Assembly (NCBI GenBank): GCA_003175935.1
Contig: PSRI01000258.1
Span: forward strand, 1 to 64,000
Direction: 5' to 3'
DNA: 64,000 nucleotides
DNA from: Bacteroidota bacterium
GTDB taxonomy: Bacteria > Bacteroidota > Bacteroidia > Chitinophagales > Chitinophagaceae
The translations under genes were made by a program, and so were the position numbers. Below are positions 1-9,136 of the stretch, in pieces (position 1 is the stretch's first letter; each line of letters begins with the position of its first letter). The notes below the pieces were generated by a model. The model worked only from the letters and a program-made list of their open reading frames with translations, did no database searches and was not told the origin of the DNA.

Positions 1-73
1 AGGGGGTCGAACCCACATGCCTTGCGGCGCTAGATCCTAAGTCTAGTGCGTCTGCCAGTTTCGCCACATCCGC
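1..73 (-). tRNA. tRNA-Leu (anticodon TAG), 3' end cut by the window
   Basis: Read on the minus strand the sequence starts with the acceptor strand GCGGATG, then T8-G9, a D arm with the long leucine-type loop (GCGAAACTGGCAGACGC), and a 5-bp anticodon stem CTAGA/TCTAG closing the loop CTTAGGA, which gives anticodon TAG. A variable region and the T-arm motif GGGTTCGA follow, and the 3' acceptor strand lies beyond base 1. The T stem pairs imperfectly in its outer part as far as it can be seen, so the 3' portion should be checked on flanking sequence. Leucine identity follows from the anticodon and the long variable arm. Confidence 0.9.
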
Positions 74-173
74 AGAATATTTACCTGATTGGTTCCCAGG
101 GTCAAAATTGTTTTGAATGCTTCATTTTTAAACAAAATCAACCAGCAACGAAACCCATTCGAAAAAGGGAGTG

Positions 174-181
174 CAAAGGTA
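174..181 (-). promoter_or_regulatory. -7 promoter box, probably for tRNA-Leu
   Basis: TACCTTTG on the minus strand matches the Bacteroidota -7 consensus TAnnTTTG. It lies about 100 bp upstream of the tRNA-Leu 5' end. The -33 region is only a partial match (TTTCG). The same 8-mer is found in front of tatA and rplS. Confidence 0.45.
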
Positions 182-182
182 A

Positions 183-190
183 TAGATTTG
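183..190 (+). promoter_or_regulatory. Possible -7 box for the ppGpp enzyme gene
   Basis: TAGATTTG fits TAnnTTTG and lies 44 bases upstream of the chosen ATG. No clear -33 TTTG is seen, so this is tentative. It is almost back to back with the opposite-facing box of tRNA-Leu. Confidence 0.35.
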
Positions 191-234
191 AGCTAAACCC
201 CGAAAGAAAAGCATTTTACTTAAATTTGGGACAT

Positions 235-2475
235 ATGGATACTGATGTCAGGATATCGAAGTATAATCTGAGCGAAGAAGAGGAAAAAAAAGAGATAGTC
301 CGTCAATACCGCGCCCTGCTGAGATGCTTGAAACCCAAGTTGAAACCCGGAGACAGGGAGCTGGTAAGGCTGGCTTTTGAAATGGCCGCCGATGCTCATA
401 AAACCATGCGACGTAAGAGTGGCGAACCCTATATTCTCCACCCCCTCGCCGTTGCCAGAATTTGCGTTGAAGAAATCGGATTGGGTGTGCGCTCGACTAT
501 ATGCGCACTCCTGCACGATACTGTTGAGGATACTGACCTCACTCTGGATGATGTGGAACGTGAATTTGGAAACGAAATAGCACGCATCATTGATGGTCTT
601 ACAAAAATTTCAACCGTAGTTGATACAAACACCACCCAACAGGCAGAGAATTTCAAAAAAATTCTCCTCACACTTACTGATGATCCGAGGGTCATTCTAA
701 TTAAACTCGCTGATCGCCTCCACAATATGCGTACGCTCGACAGTATGAAACGTGAAAAGCAGTTGAAAATATCAAGCGAAACTGTTTACGTGTATGCTCC
801 CCTCGCCCATCGAATGGGTCTATATAATATTAAGACCGAGATGGAAGATCTGGCGATGAAATATCTCGAATCAGATACCTATCGTGACCTTGCAAAAAAA
901 CTTGCTGAAACAAAGAGAGAAAGAACACGATACATTAATGAATTCATCAAACCCATAAAAGATGGTTTGGAAAAAGCAGGATTGAATTTTGAAGTATATG
1001 GAAGACCCAAATCCATCCACTCCATCTGGAATAAGATGAAGAAAAAAGGAGTAGCATTTGAAGAAGTGTACGATTTGTTTGCAATCAGACTTATTCTCGA
1101 TGCGCCACCAGAAAGAGAAAAAGAAGATTGTTGGAAAGCTTATTCTCTTGTCACAGACATGTACACACCTTCGCCTGAGCGTTTACGTGACTGGCTCAGT
1201 AATCCAAAATCGAATGGGTACGAAGCATTGCATACCACGGTAATGGGTCCTCAGGGCAAATGGGTTGAGGTTCAAATTCGCACCAAGCGAATGAATGAAA
1301 TTGCAGAAAAAGGATTGGCCGCCCACTGGAAATACAAGGAAGGCACAAATGATGAAAGCAGGTTCGACAAATGGTTTTCTCAAATCAGGGAAGCGCTTTC
1401 CAATCAGGATATGAGTTCCATTGATTTTCTTCAGGATTTCAAAACTTCATTTCTCGCCGAAGAAATTTATGTATATACACCAAAAGGCGATGTGAAAATG
1501 TTGCCTATTGGAGCAACAGCCCTTGACTTCGCGTTTTCTGTTCACAGTGCCATCGGCTCAAAATGTATTGGCGCAAAAGTGAATCATAAACTGGTTCCCA
1601 TCAGTCATAAATTAAGAAGCGGTGACCAGATCGAAATCATTACAAGCAACAAACAAAAACCTTCTGAAGACTGGCTGAATTTTGTTGTCACTACAAAAGC
1701 AAAAAGCAAAATCAAGGATGCCCTCAAAGAAGAGAAAAGAAAAATTGCCGACGAGGGTAAATATATTTTGCAACGCAAACTGGAAGGACTGGGTGCTGCA
1801 ATGAATCAACACAACATTGATGAACTCACCAATTTCTATAAACTCCCATCGCAACTCGATCTCTTCTACAATATTTCGATACGTATCATTGACCTTAAAG
1901 AATTAAAAGATTTTCATGTGATCGGCGATAAGCTGATGGCTCCAAAACCTCAGAGGCCCGAACCAGAAATCAAGCCTGATCACGAACTCACAAGACCAAG
2001 TTCAAAGAAAGATGCTGAGCTGATCATATTCGGAGAAAGCAGCGACAAAATCATGTATACACTTGCGAATTGTTGTAAACCTATTCCTGGCGATGACGTA
2101 TTTGGTTTTGTTAGCACTGGAAAGGGACTCATCATACATCGGACAACATGTCCGAATGCAGCCCGCCTAATGGCGAACTTTGGTCACAGGATTGTCAAAA
2201 CTAAATGGGCAAAGAACAAAGAAATCTCCTTCCTAACGGGTTTAAAAATTGTTGGGTTGGATGATGTTGGTGTAATTCACAAAATCACGAACCTCGTTTC
2301 CGGTGAACTAAAAATTAATATCGCAGCTTTAACTGTTGAAGCTAAAGACGGACTTTTTGAAGGGAACATCAAACTTTTCGTCCACGACAAGGAAGAGCTT
2401 GACGAACTCGTTATTAGATTAAAACAACTTTCAGGAATTGAATCTGTTGAAAGATATGATACAGAAAGTGTGTAA
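235..2475 (+). CDS. RelA/SpoT family (p)ppGpp synthetase/hydrolase
   Basis: This enzyme makes and degrades the alarmone (p)ppGpp, the signal of the stringent response. In its 746 residues one sees an N-terminal HD hydrolase domain with HDTVEDT and the later KLADRLHNMRT stretch, both typical of an active hydrolase. A synthetase domain follows (YDLFAIRLI, then SNGYEALHTTV), then a TGS domain (EIYVYTPKGDVKMLP), a zinc-finger-like region with CCKPIPGD, and a C-terminal ACT domain. The ATG at 235 is preferred because the open frame upstream runs back into the tRNA gene and lacks family similarity. It stands alone upstream of the SusC/D pair. Both active sites look intact, so a bifunctional Rel is the best call; whether to name it rel or spoT cannot be settled here. 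Confidence 0.95.
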   Translation: MDTDVRISKYNLSEEEEKKEIVRQYRALLRCLKPKLKPGDRELVRLAFEMAADAHKTMRRKSGEPYILHPLAVARICVEEIGLGVRSTICALLHDTVEDTDLTLDDVEREFGNEIARIIDGLTKISTVVDTNTTQQAENFKKILLTLTDDPRVILIKLADRLHNMRTLDSMKREKQLKISSETVYVYAPLAHRMGLYNIKTEMEDLAMKYLESDTYRDLAKKLAETKRERTRYINEFIKPIKDGLEKAGLNFEVYGRPKSIHSIWNKMKKKGVAFEEVYDLFAIRLILDAPPEREKEDCWKAYSLVTDMYTPSPERLRDWLSNPKSNGYEALHTTVMGPQGKWVEVQIRTKRMNEIAEKGLAAHWKYKEGTNDESRFDKWFSQIREALSNQDMSSIDFLQDFKTSFLAEEIYVYTPKGDVKMLPIGATALDFAFSVHSAIGSKCIGAKVNHKLVPISHKLRSGDQIEIITSNKQKPSEDWLNFVVTTKAKSKIKDALKEEKRKIADEGKYILQRKLEGLGAAMNQHNIDELTNFYKLPSQLDLFYNISIRIIDLKELKDFHVIGDKLMAPKPQRPEPEIKPDHELTRPSSKKDAELIIFGESSDKIMYTLANCCKPIPGDDVFGFVSTGKGLIIHRTTCPNAARLMANFGHRIVKTKWAKNKEISFLTGLKIVGLDDVGVIHKITNLVSGELKINIAALTVEAKDGLFEGNIKLFVHDKEELDELVIRLKQLSGIESVERYDTESV

Positions 2476-2755
2476 ATAATTCAACAGTCTTTCAAGATAA
2501 GTTGCGTGCGTAAATCATACATTCATTGAATTCTACATAATTTTATTTCCCAAAAGGCATTCTATTTTTCGCAAGGCTTTTATTTTTTTTCAGGAAATAT
2601 TTAATCTTAAGAATTATTTTCTTTTCTTACCATCTTCTTTCCTCCCAACTTACCCTAGCCCTTACCGATAGACAGTAACCTTTAGTCTGTGCAGCTACTA
2701 TGTAAGCCAGGTTGTCTCATTTTGATTGCGATATTCTTAACAAAAATAAATTAGC

Positions 2756-5722
2756 ATGAGAAAGTCAACTGTTGCAGCTCTGCACCTGTTATGGGCGAGC
2801 CTGCTATCACTTTGTTTGCATGCGCAAAACTCAGTGGTTACAGGTAAGATAACAGAAGGAGCAAATAATACTCCCGTAGTAGGAGCCTCCGTAGTTGTTA
2901 CCGGCACAACAGTAGGTACAACAACTGACAACGAAGGAAAATTCAGAATCACATTGCCCACAGGAAAAAATTCCCTCACAATTAGTTCTGCAGGATTCAA
3001 ATCACAAACCGTAAAAGCTACGAGCGGCCAGGACCTCAACGTTAAACTGGAAGAGGACTATGGCAAACTTGATGAAGTTGTAATTACGGGACTTGCATCC
3101 AGCATTAAGAGAACTAATCTTGCAAACTCTGTTGCTTCCGTTTCAGGAAGAGATTTAAATGGTACAACGGTACAATCAACAATGGATGGTGCTCTTTACG
3201 GAAAATTTACCGGAGCAAATATTTCAGAGAATTCCGGTGCGCCAGGCGGTGGTATATCCATCAAACTCCGGGGCATAACATCACTGGTTGCAAACTCTCA
3301 ACCTCTTTACATTGTGGATGGTGTTTATTATGATAACTCTGCAATTCCGGCAGGTTTGAACTCTGTATCAAAAGCTGCGGGTCAGGGTAGTGTTGCCAAT
3401 CAGGATAATCCTTCAAACAGGATTGCGGATCTTGATCCGGAAGATATTGACAGGATTGAAATCCTCAAAGGTGCATCAGCCGCCGCGATATATGGTTCAA
3501 GAGCTGCAGGTGGCGTTGTGTTGATCACCACCAAAAGAGGTAAAGCAGGAAAGCCAAGGATTGAAGTGGGTCAAACCACAGGTGTACAATGGCAATTGAA
3601 AAAACTTGGAATGAGATCCTGGGATGAGGACAAAGTTGTTGCCGCATACGGCGCCTCCAAGCTTCCGCTCTATCAAGCAGCAAATGGAAAAGTTTATAAT
3701 TATGAAGATGAGCTTTACGGTGAAAAGGGACTTATGAGCACAACCCGTGTATCAATTAGCGGAGGCGGAGATAAAACTTCATACTTCGCTGGATATACAA
3801 GGAAAGATGACGACGGAATAGTAAAAGGTACAGGTTACAAGAAAAATTCCATTCGTCTGAATCTTGATCAAAAGCTAGCCAAATTCCTTGATCTCTCTAT
3901 CAATTCGAACTATGTAGAATCACAGGCCGACCGTGGATATTTCAACAATGATAATACCAGTACTACACTCGGTGTGTCTTTTGTATCCACGCCATCCTGG
4001 GTTGAATTGCATCCGGATGCAAATGGAAACTACCCAAACAATCCACTCGCACCATCAAATTTTCTTCAAACAAGAGACCTGGTTACTAACAGTGAAAAAA
4101 TAAACAGGTTTTTATTGGGAGGCACACTGACTCTCAAACTTTATAATGACAGCAAAAACGATTTGAGAATAATAGGAAGAGCAGGTTTGGACTATTACAC
4201 TTTAAATACCATTGCAATTTTCCCAAGAGAATTGCAATTTGAAAAAGACGGCAATGGAACAAACGGTGCTTCTATTTATGGTACCACTATTACCCGAAAT
4301 AGTAATTACAATGCTTTCATCCTTCACAATTATACACCATCAGACAAACTCAATTTTAAAACACAGATTGGTGTTACGCAGGAAAACGTTGATCTGGACA
4401 ATGTGTTGAGTACTGCAACTCAATTGATAGGTACTCAAACAAATTTGAATCAGGCAGGAGCCATCCAGGTGCAGGAGAATAAAGTGAAACAACTTGATAA
4501 AGGATTTTTCGCACAGGAAGAAGTGAATTTCAATGACGTGCTCATTGCAACCATTGGAGTGCGTGGTGATAAATCCTCAAGGAATGGTGATGCAGATAAA
4601 CTCTATTATTATCCAAAAGCTTCGGCCGCCGTAAATGTCAATAAGTTTGATTTCTGGAAATGGGACAATGTGAGTCAGTTTAAACTTCGGGCCGCTTATG
4701 GAGAGTCTGGAAACTTTGCACCTTTCGGGGCCATCTATTCTCCGCTGGTTCCGGCAGTTTTTAATAATAGCACAGGTTCACTCATCGGATTAACGAGAGG
4801 AAATCAGAACCTGAAACCAGAAAGACAAAAAGAATTGGAAATGGGTGTTGATTTGGGTTTTTTAAAAAACCGTGTTGGACTTGAATTCACATATTATACT
4901 AAAAAAGTTGAAGACCTCCTGCTCAATGTTGCAGTTCCAACTTCGTCAGGATTTTCAACCGCATGGGAAAACGTAGCAGCGATAAAGAATCATGGAATTG
5001 AAATAGCCCTGAATGCAATGCCCATTAGCGGTAAGGATTGGAAATGGAATACCAGGGTAAATTTTTGGCAAAACAGAGCTGTAGTTTCAGAACTGGATGT
5101 ACCTGCATTTAATACAGGAGCATTTGGAGCAACTCTTGGAACCTACAGGATTGAACAGGGTAAAAGTCCAACGCAATTGGTTGGAATTGGAACAGCAGAT
5201 CAAAAGCCAGATCCCAATAGCGGACTCGTACATTTTGCAGATGCGGAACCAGATTTTCAAATGTCATTCCAAAATACCATCACCTGGAAGAGATTTGAAT
5301 TTGCATTCCTCATGCACTGGAAAGAAGGAGGTAATAATATTAATCTCACCACATTGCTTTCAGACATATTCGGTACTTCACCGGATTATGATAAGAAGAC
5401 ACTCGATCCTGCCGGACAGAAAACAAACGGAGATTACAGGCTCGCGGCCCTCGGTGTGACAGCTCAACCATGGATTGAAAACGCAGGTTATTTCCGTGTA
5501 AGGGAAATTGGATTGTATTACAGCATGCCAAAAGAATGGTTCAAAAGTATTGCAGCTGTGAAAGTTGGTTTTTCAGCACATAACCTGATCAACTTCTTTA
5601 AGTATAGCAGCTATGATCCTGAAGTTTCAAATTTTGGTATCGACGCAATATCAAGCAATGTAGAGGTAACTCCTTTCCCTTCTGCTAAATCAGTTCACTT
5701 TGATGTAACCATTACATTCTAA
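2756..5722 (+). CDS. SusC/RagA-type TonB-dependent outer-membrane transporter
   Basis: This is an outer-membrane beta-barrel that imports a nutrient, usually a glycan fragment or peptide, together with the SusD lipoprotein encoded just downstream. Its 988 residues begin with a signal peptide ending around HAQ (residue 24). A carboxypeptidase-regulatory-like domain (about 27-100) follows, then the plug with the family marks LDEVVITG, LRGITS, LYIVDGVYYDN and EILKGASAAAIYGSRAAGG, and then a long barrel ending in the aromatic-terminated strand FDVTITF. The length is normal for the family. No STN domain is seen, which fits the absence of an anti-sigma factor nearby. The substrate cannot be told: there is no glycoside hydrolase or regulator next to it. 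Confidence 0.95.
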   Translation: MRKSTVAALHLLWASLLSLCLHAQNSVVTGKITEGANNTPVVGASVVVTGTTVGTTTDNEGKFRITLPTGKNSLTISSAGFKSQTVKATSGQDLNVKLEEDYGKLDEVVITGLASSIKRTNLANSVASVSGRDLNGTTVQSTMDGALYGKFTGANISENSGAPGGGISIKLRGITSLVANSQPLYIVDGVYYDNSAIPAGLNSVSKAAGQGSVANQDNPSNRIADLDPEDIDRIEILKGASAAAIYGSRAAGGVVLITTKRGKAGKPRIEVGQTTGVQWQLKKLGMRSWDEDKVVAAYGASKLPLYQAANGKVYNYEDELYGEKGLMSTTRVSISGGGDKTSYFAGYTRKDDDGIVKGTGYKKNSIRLNLDQKLAKFLDLSINSNYVESQADRGYFNNDNTSTTLGVSFVSTPSWVELHPDANGNYPNNPLAPSNFLQTRDLVTNSEKINRFLLGGTLTLKLYNDSKNDLRIIGRAGLDYYTLNTIAIFPRELQFEKDGNGTNGASIYGTTITRNSNYNAFILHNYTPSDKLNFKTQIGVTQENVDLDNVLSTATQLIGTQTNLNQAGAIQVQENKVKQLDKGFFAQEEVNFNDVLIATIGVRGDKSSRNGDADKLYYYPKASAAVNVNKFDFWKWDNVSQFKLRAAYGESGNFAPFGAIYSPLVPAVFNNSTGSLIGLTRGNQNLKPERQKELEMGVDLGFLKNRVGLEFTYYTKKVEDLLLNVAVPTSSGFSTAWENVAAIKNHGIEIALNAMPISGKDWKWNTRVNFWQNRAVVSELDVPAFNTGAFGATLGTYRIEQGKSPTQLVGIGTADQKPDPNSGLVHFADAEPDFQMSFQNTITWKRFEFAFLMHWKEGGNNINLTTLLSDIFGTSPDYDKKTLDPAGQKTNGDYRLAALGVTAQPWIENAGYFRVREIGLYYSMPKEWFKSIAAVKVGFSAHNLINFFKYSSYDPEVSNFGIDAISSNVEVTPFPSAKSVHFDVTITF

Positions 5723-5744
5723 TGACTGAATTAAAAACCAAAAA

Positions 5745-7070
5745 ATGCGAAAAATGAAATCTCAATATAATTTTTTAAGCAAAATAAGGACGGTGATTTT
5801 AGTTTCGTTCCTGCTTTGGATAAATGCCTGCAAGATCGATCCAATCCCCGATCCCAACAACCCCAGCATAACCAGCATTACCCAAAATGCGTCTCTGGGT
5901 GAAATACAAAACCTGGTGGATGGTACAGAATCCGCAATGAGAGATAACCTCGGTAATTATTTCGATGGCGTTTGCGTAATTGGTCGCGAATATTACAGAT
6001 TTTCCACTTCGGATCCCAGGTTCACTTCCGATCTTTTAGGCAAAGGAAATGCGACACTCGACAGCAATACTTTTTATACAACTAATCCTTTTGCAGCAAG
6101 GTATCGGGCAATAAAAAATGCAAATATTCTTATTGAAGCACTTACAAATACAAAAGCATCTATTACAGATGAGCAACGCAAAGCAGGAATTGCTTACGCC
6201 AAAACAATCAAAGCGTATGAACTTCTGCTCGTGTTTAATGAACAATATGGAAATGGAATTCGCGTAGATGTTAGCGACCCCGATAAACTGGGACCATTCC
6301 TTGACAAGGACGGATCACTCAATGCAATCGCAAGTTTGCTGGACGAAGCAAATACCGACTTATCAGGTCAAACCACCGAGTTTCCGTTTACTTCAACTAT
6401 TTATACGAACGATGCAGCTACATTTTCAAAGTTCAACAGAGCCATCGCAGCAAGAGTGGCAGTTTACAGAAGCGACTGGAATGGAGCTCTGACTGCTTTG
6501 AGCAATTCGTTCTTTGATATTAATGGACCACTTAACAAAGGCAGCTATCATATTTTCTCCACCGCTGGTGGTGATCAACTAAACCCTATGTTCTTTCCAT
6601 TGGAATCAAATGGGGAAACCCGTGTTGCCCAGCCAGACTTTGTAAAAGACGCTGAAGCGGGAGATACAAGACTTAGTAAAGTTGTTCAAAGAAGTGATAC
6701 TGCATTTCAGGACGGGCTTTCGAGCAACTATGATTTTTACCTTTATACGAGCAACACAGCAAATATTCCATTGATCAGGAATGAAGAGTTGATATTAATT
6801 TATGCTGAGGCAAACATCCAGTTAAATAATCTCACAGAAGGAAGAGATGCTCTAAATAAAATTCGCACGGCTGCTTCACTTCCAAATTATAGTGGCGCAT
6901 TAACCCAGGATGCACTGATTGATGAAATGCTTAAGCAAAGGAGGTATTCTCTTTATGGTGAAGGTCACAGATGGGTTGATATGAGAAGATACAACAGACT
7001 GGATCAGCTTCCCATTGACAGGCCAGGCGATGATGTATGGGTTCAGTTCCCCAGACCAACAAACGAATAG
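5745..7070 (+). CDS. SusD/RagB-type nutrient-binding lipoprotein
   Basis: This is the surface-exposed partner of the SusC transporter, 22 bp downstream and surely co-transcribed. The N-terminus has a hydrophobic stretch followed by a lipobox ending at INAC, so it should be lipid-anchored. The mature part is helical and TPR-like, with the family-typical C-terminal features IRNEELILIYAEA, ALNKIRTAA and the RRYSLYGEGHRWVDMRRY block near the end. At 441 residues it is at the short end for the family (often 480-600). The start could be the first ATG or the one nine bases later; both keep the lipobox. Confidence 0.95.
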   Translation: MRKMKSQYNFLSKIRTVILVSFLLWINACKIDPIPDPNNPSITSITQNASLGEIQNLVDGTESAMRDNLGNYFDGVCVIGREYYRFSTSDPRFTSDLLGKGNATLDSNTFYTTNPFAARYRAIKNANILIEALTNTKASITDEQRKAGIAYAKTIKAYELLLVFNEQYGNGIRVDVSDPDKLGPFLDKDGSLNAIASLLDEANTDLSGQTTEFPFTSTIYTNDAATFSKFNRAIAARVAVYRSDWNGALTALSNSFFDINGPLNKGSYHIFSTAGGDQLNPMFFPLESNGETRVAQPDFVKDAEAGDTRLSKVVQRSDTAFQDGLSSNYDFYLYTSNTANIPLIRNEELILIYAEANIQLNNLTEGRDALNKIRTAASLPNYSGALTQDALIDEMLKQRRYSLYGEGHRWVDMRRYNRLDQLPIDRPGDDVWVQFPRPTNE

Positions 7071-7110
7071 TCGTTCGTATAAATTATTATTTTTTGGGAT
7101 TGAGAATTCT

Positions 7111-7145
7111 GAAACTGCCGGTTAAATTACTGGCAGTTTCTTTTT
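7111..7145 (+). terminator. Intrinsic terminator after the SusC/D operon
   Basis: A perfect 9-bp stem (GAAACTGCC at 7111-7119 with GGCAGTTTC at 7132-7140) closes a 12-base loop and is followed directly by TTTTT. It lies 41 bases after the SusD stop. Confidence 0.9.
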
Positions 7146-7286
7146 GGTGTAATGGATAAAGAAATAAAATGAGCTAAACTGCTCAGTCTTATGGCTATTA
7201 AACATATTCAGGCAGCTTCATTCATTGGTCCGCCAATGGTATCGGCAACGCCTTTCTTTTTATTTTCCTTATTGAACTCATTCCTC

Positions 7287-7294
7287 TATTTTTG
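7287..7294 (+). promoter_or_regulatory. Possible -7 box for purA
   Basis: TATTTTTG fits TAnnTTTG and lies 26 bases before the purA ATG. The -33 region shows no clear TTTG, so the call rests on one box and on position. Confidence 0.4.
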
Positions 7295-7319
7295 CTGCCT
7301 GCATAAACTTTGCTTATAG

Positions 7320-8585
7320 ATGGTCGACGTTTTATTAGGCCTCCAATGGGGCGATGAAGGAAAAGGAAAAATTGTTGATTTCTTTGCTCCCCAATATGAT
7401 CTGATCGCCAGATTTCAAGGAGGACCCAACGCAGGACATACCCTTTATGTAAAGGATAAAAAAATTGTCCTACACCAAATTCCCTCAGGAATATTTCATG
7501 AAAAGACACTCAATTTAATTGGAAACGGCGTTGTGCTGGATCCCGTTACTTTAAAAAGAGAATGCGAAACTGTTGCATCTTTTGGAGTTGATTTTCGGAA
7601 AAATCTCTACATCTCGGAAAGAACGAATCTCATTCTTCCAACGCATCGCGCTCTGGACAAAGCATCAGAAGCTTCAAAGGGAAATGAAAAAATTGGTTCC
7701 ACTCTTAAAGGGATTGGTCCGGCCTACATGGATAAGACTGGTCGTAATGCATTGCGTGTGGGAGATATCCTCGACAAAAATTTTACTACTCAATACATTA
7801 AGCTTCGCCTCAAGCATCAGAAATTGCTTGACAGTATGAATTTTCATGAAGACATTTCTAACTGGGAAGAAGAATTTTTTGAAGCGGTAGAATTTATGCG
7901 TTCATTCAATATCGTGAACGGAGAATATTTCATCAACGAAAAAATCAGTTCAGGGAAATCAGTTATGGCCGAGGGTGCCCAGGGTAGCATGCTTGATGTG
8001 GATTTTGGAACCTTTCCTTTTGTAACTTCTTCCAATACAATTTCTGCTGGTGTTTGTACCGGACTTGGAGTAGCTCCTCAAAAAATAAGGGAAGTAATTG
8101 GTGTGACTAAAGCTTATTGCACTCGCGTGGGCAGTGGTCCATTTCCTACGGAATTAGAAGATGCCACAGGCGAAGAGCTTCGTAAATTGGGAAGTGAGTT
8201 TGGTGCTACTACAGGAAGACCCAGAAGATGTGGTTGGATTGACCTGGTTGCTTTAAAATTTGCCGGAATGGTAAACGGCGTTACGCAACTGGTAATGACG
8301 AAAGCAGATGTATTGGATTCATTTACAGAATTGAAAGTGTGCGAAACTTATAAAATAAATGGAAAAGAAACATCCGAAGTTCCCTATCAAATGAGTAAAT
8401 TGAATATTGAGCCGGTCTATAAATCGTTTAAGGGTTGGAATCTCGATATTTCTGGTATTTCTGCTTACGAGGAATTACCTGATTCAATGAAAAAATACGT
8501 AGCTTATATCAACAACTATCTCAACACTAAAGTAAAATACATCTCTACTGGCCCCGGAAGAGAACAGATCATTCTGGCTCCATAA
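7320..8585 (+). CDS. purA: Adenylosuccinate synthase
   Basis: This enzyme joins IMP and aspartate using GTP, the first committed step from IMP to AMP in the cytoplasm. The N-terminal GLQWGDEGKGKIVD is the P-loop-like signature with the catalytic Asp and Lys. It is followed by GGPNAGHTLY and by GIGPAYMDKTGR, and the GTP-binding region appears as TGRPRRCGWIDL and later STGPGREQ near the C-terminus. The length of 421 residues is normal. It lies between the SusC/D terminator and the acidic protein gene, so it probably has its own promoter. I see no purine riboswitch in the 170 bp upstream. Confidence 0.97.
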   Translation: MVDVLLGLQWGDEGKGKIVDFFAPQYDLIARFQGGPNAGHTLYVKDKKIVLHQIPSGIFHEKTLNLIGNGVVLDPVTLKRECETVASFGVDFRKNLYISERTNLILPTHRALDKASEASKGNEKIGSTLKGIGPAYMDKTGRNALRVGDILDKNFTTQYIKLRLKHQKLLDSMNFHEDISNWEEEFFEAVEFMRSFNIVNGEYFINEKISSGKSVMAEGAQGSMLDVDFGTFPFVTSSNTISAGVCTGLGVAPQKIREVIGVTKAYCTRVGSGPFPTELEDATGEELRKLGSEFGATTGRPRRCGWIDLVALKFAGMVNGVTQLVMTKADVLDSFTELKVCETYKINGKETSEVPYQMSKLNIEPVYKSFKGWNLDISGISAYEELPDSMKKYVAYINNYLNTKVKYISTGPGREQIILAP

Positions 8586-8677
8586 TTGATGGCTTTGTGG
8601 GGGGTAAAAAAATCTTAAAAATAATTTGGCGGTTTAAAAAACTCGTAGAAATTTTACGGTGTTAATACTTGCAGACA

Positions 8678-9127
8678 ATGGCGAAATCTGAAAAAGAAAA
8701 AAAACCAAGCGCTAAGAGCTCCGAACCTGGCAATGCCAAATCAAAGGCAGAAAAGCCTTCATCCAAATCTAAGAAACCACAAGATGACGATGATGATGAT
8801 GACGATGATTTTGAGAATGAAGAAGAAACATCATCAAAGAAAAATGGTAAGGTTGCAGCAAAAGCAAAGAATAAAGATGATAACGAGGATGAAGATGATG
8901 AAGATGTAGAAGTTGAAGATGATTGGGAAAAAGTGGATGAGGAAGACAACTGGGATCCAGACTTCGAAGAATTTGATATACCAAAGTCAAAAACCAAGAA
9001 GAGCACTGGTGGTGGAAAAAAAGGTGGTGACGAAGATGAAGATTTTGGTATTGATGAAGAGTTCAAGGATATGGGACTCTTTGATGATGGCACAGGTGGT
9101 GGTTATGATGATGATGACGATTTTTAA
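8678..9127 (+). CDS. Small, highly acidic low-complexity protein of unknown function
   Basis: I do not recognise this 149-residue protein. It begins with a Lys/Ser-rich basic half (KSEKEKKPSAKS, KAEKPSSKSKK) and turns into acidic runs (nine Asp in a row, then EDEDDEDVEVEDD), with a short more ordered segment around DNWDPDFEEFDIP. It ends GGYDDDDDF. It is probably disordered, and the charge reversal suggests binding to nucleic acid or basic proteins. The ATG is preferred over a TTG nine bases upstream. The gene ends 9 bp before pabB, so the two are probably co-transcribed. The terminal acidic tip with a final Phe resembles the tip of single-strand binding proteins, but this is only a resemblance. 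Confidence 0.75.
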   Translation: MAKSEKEKKPSAKSSEPGNAKSKAEKPSSKSKKPQDDDDDDDDDFENEEETSSKKNGKVAAKAKNKDDNEDEDDEDVEVEDDWEKVDEEDNWDPDFEEFDIPKSKTKKSTGGGKKGGDEDEDFGIDEEFKDMGLFDDGTGGGYDDDDDF

Positions 9128-9136
9128 AATCATTGC

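Noticed and set aside
46-234. N-terminal extension of the ppGpp enzyme
   Set aside because: The frame extends into the tRNA-Leu gene, and the promoter box at 183-190 lies within it.
8781-8812. Tandem GAT/GAC repeat
   Set aside because: It merely encodes the poly-Asp run of the acidic protein.
8662-9093. Long open frame opposite the acidic protein, rich in Ser
   Set aside because: It is the antisense of Asp/Glu and Lys codons (poly-Ser), lacks any family sign, and the plus-strand frame has sensible spacing to pabB.
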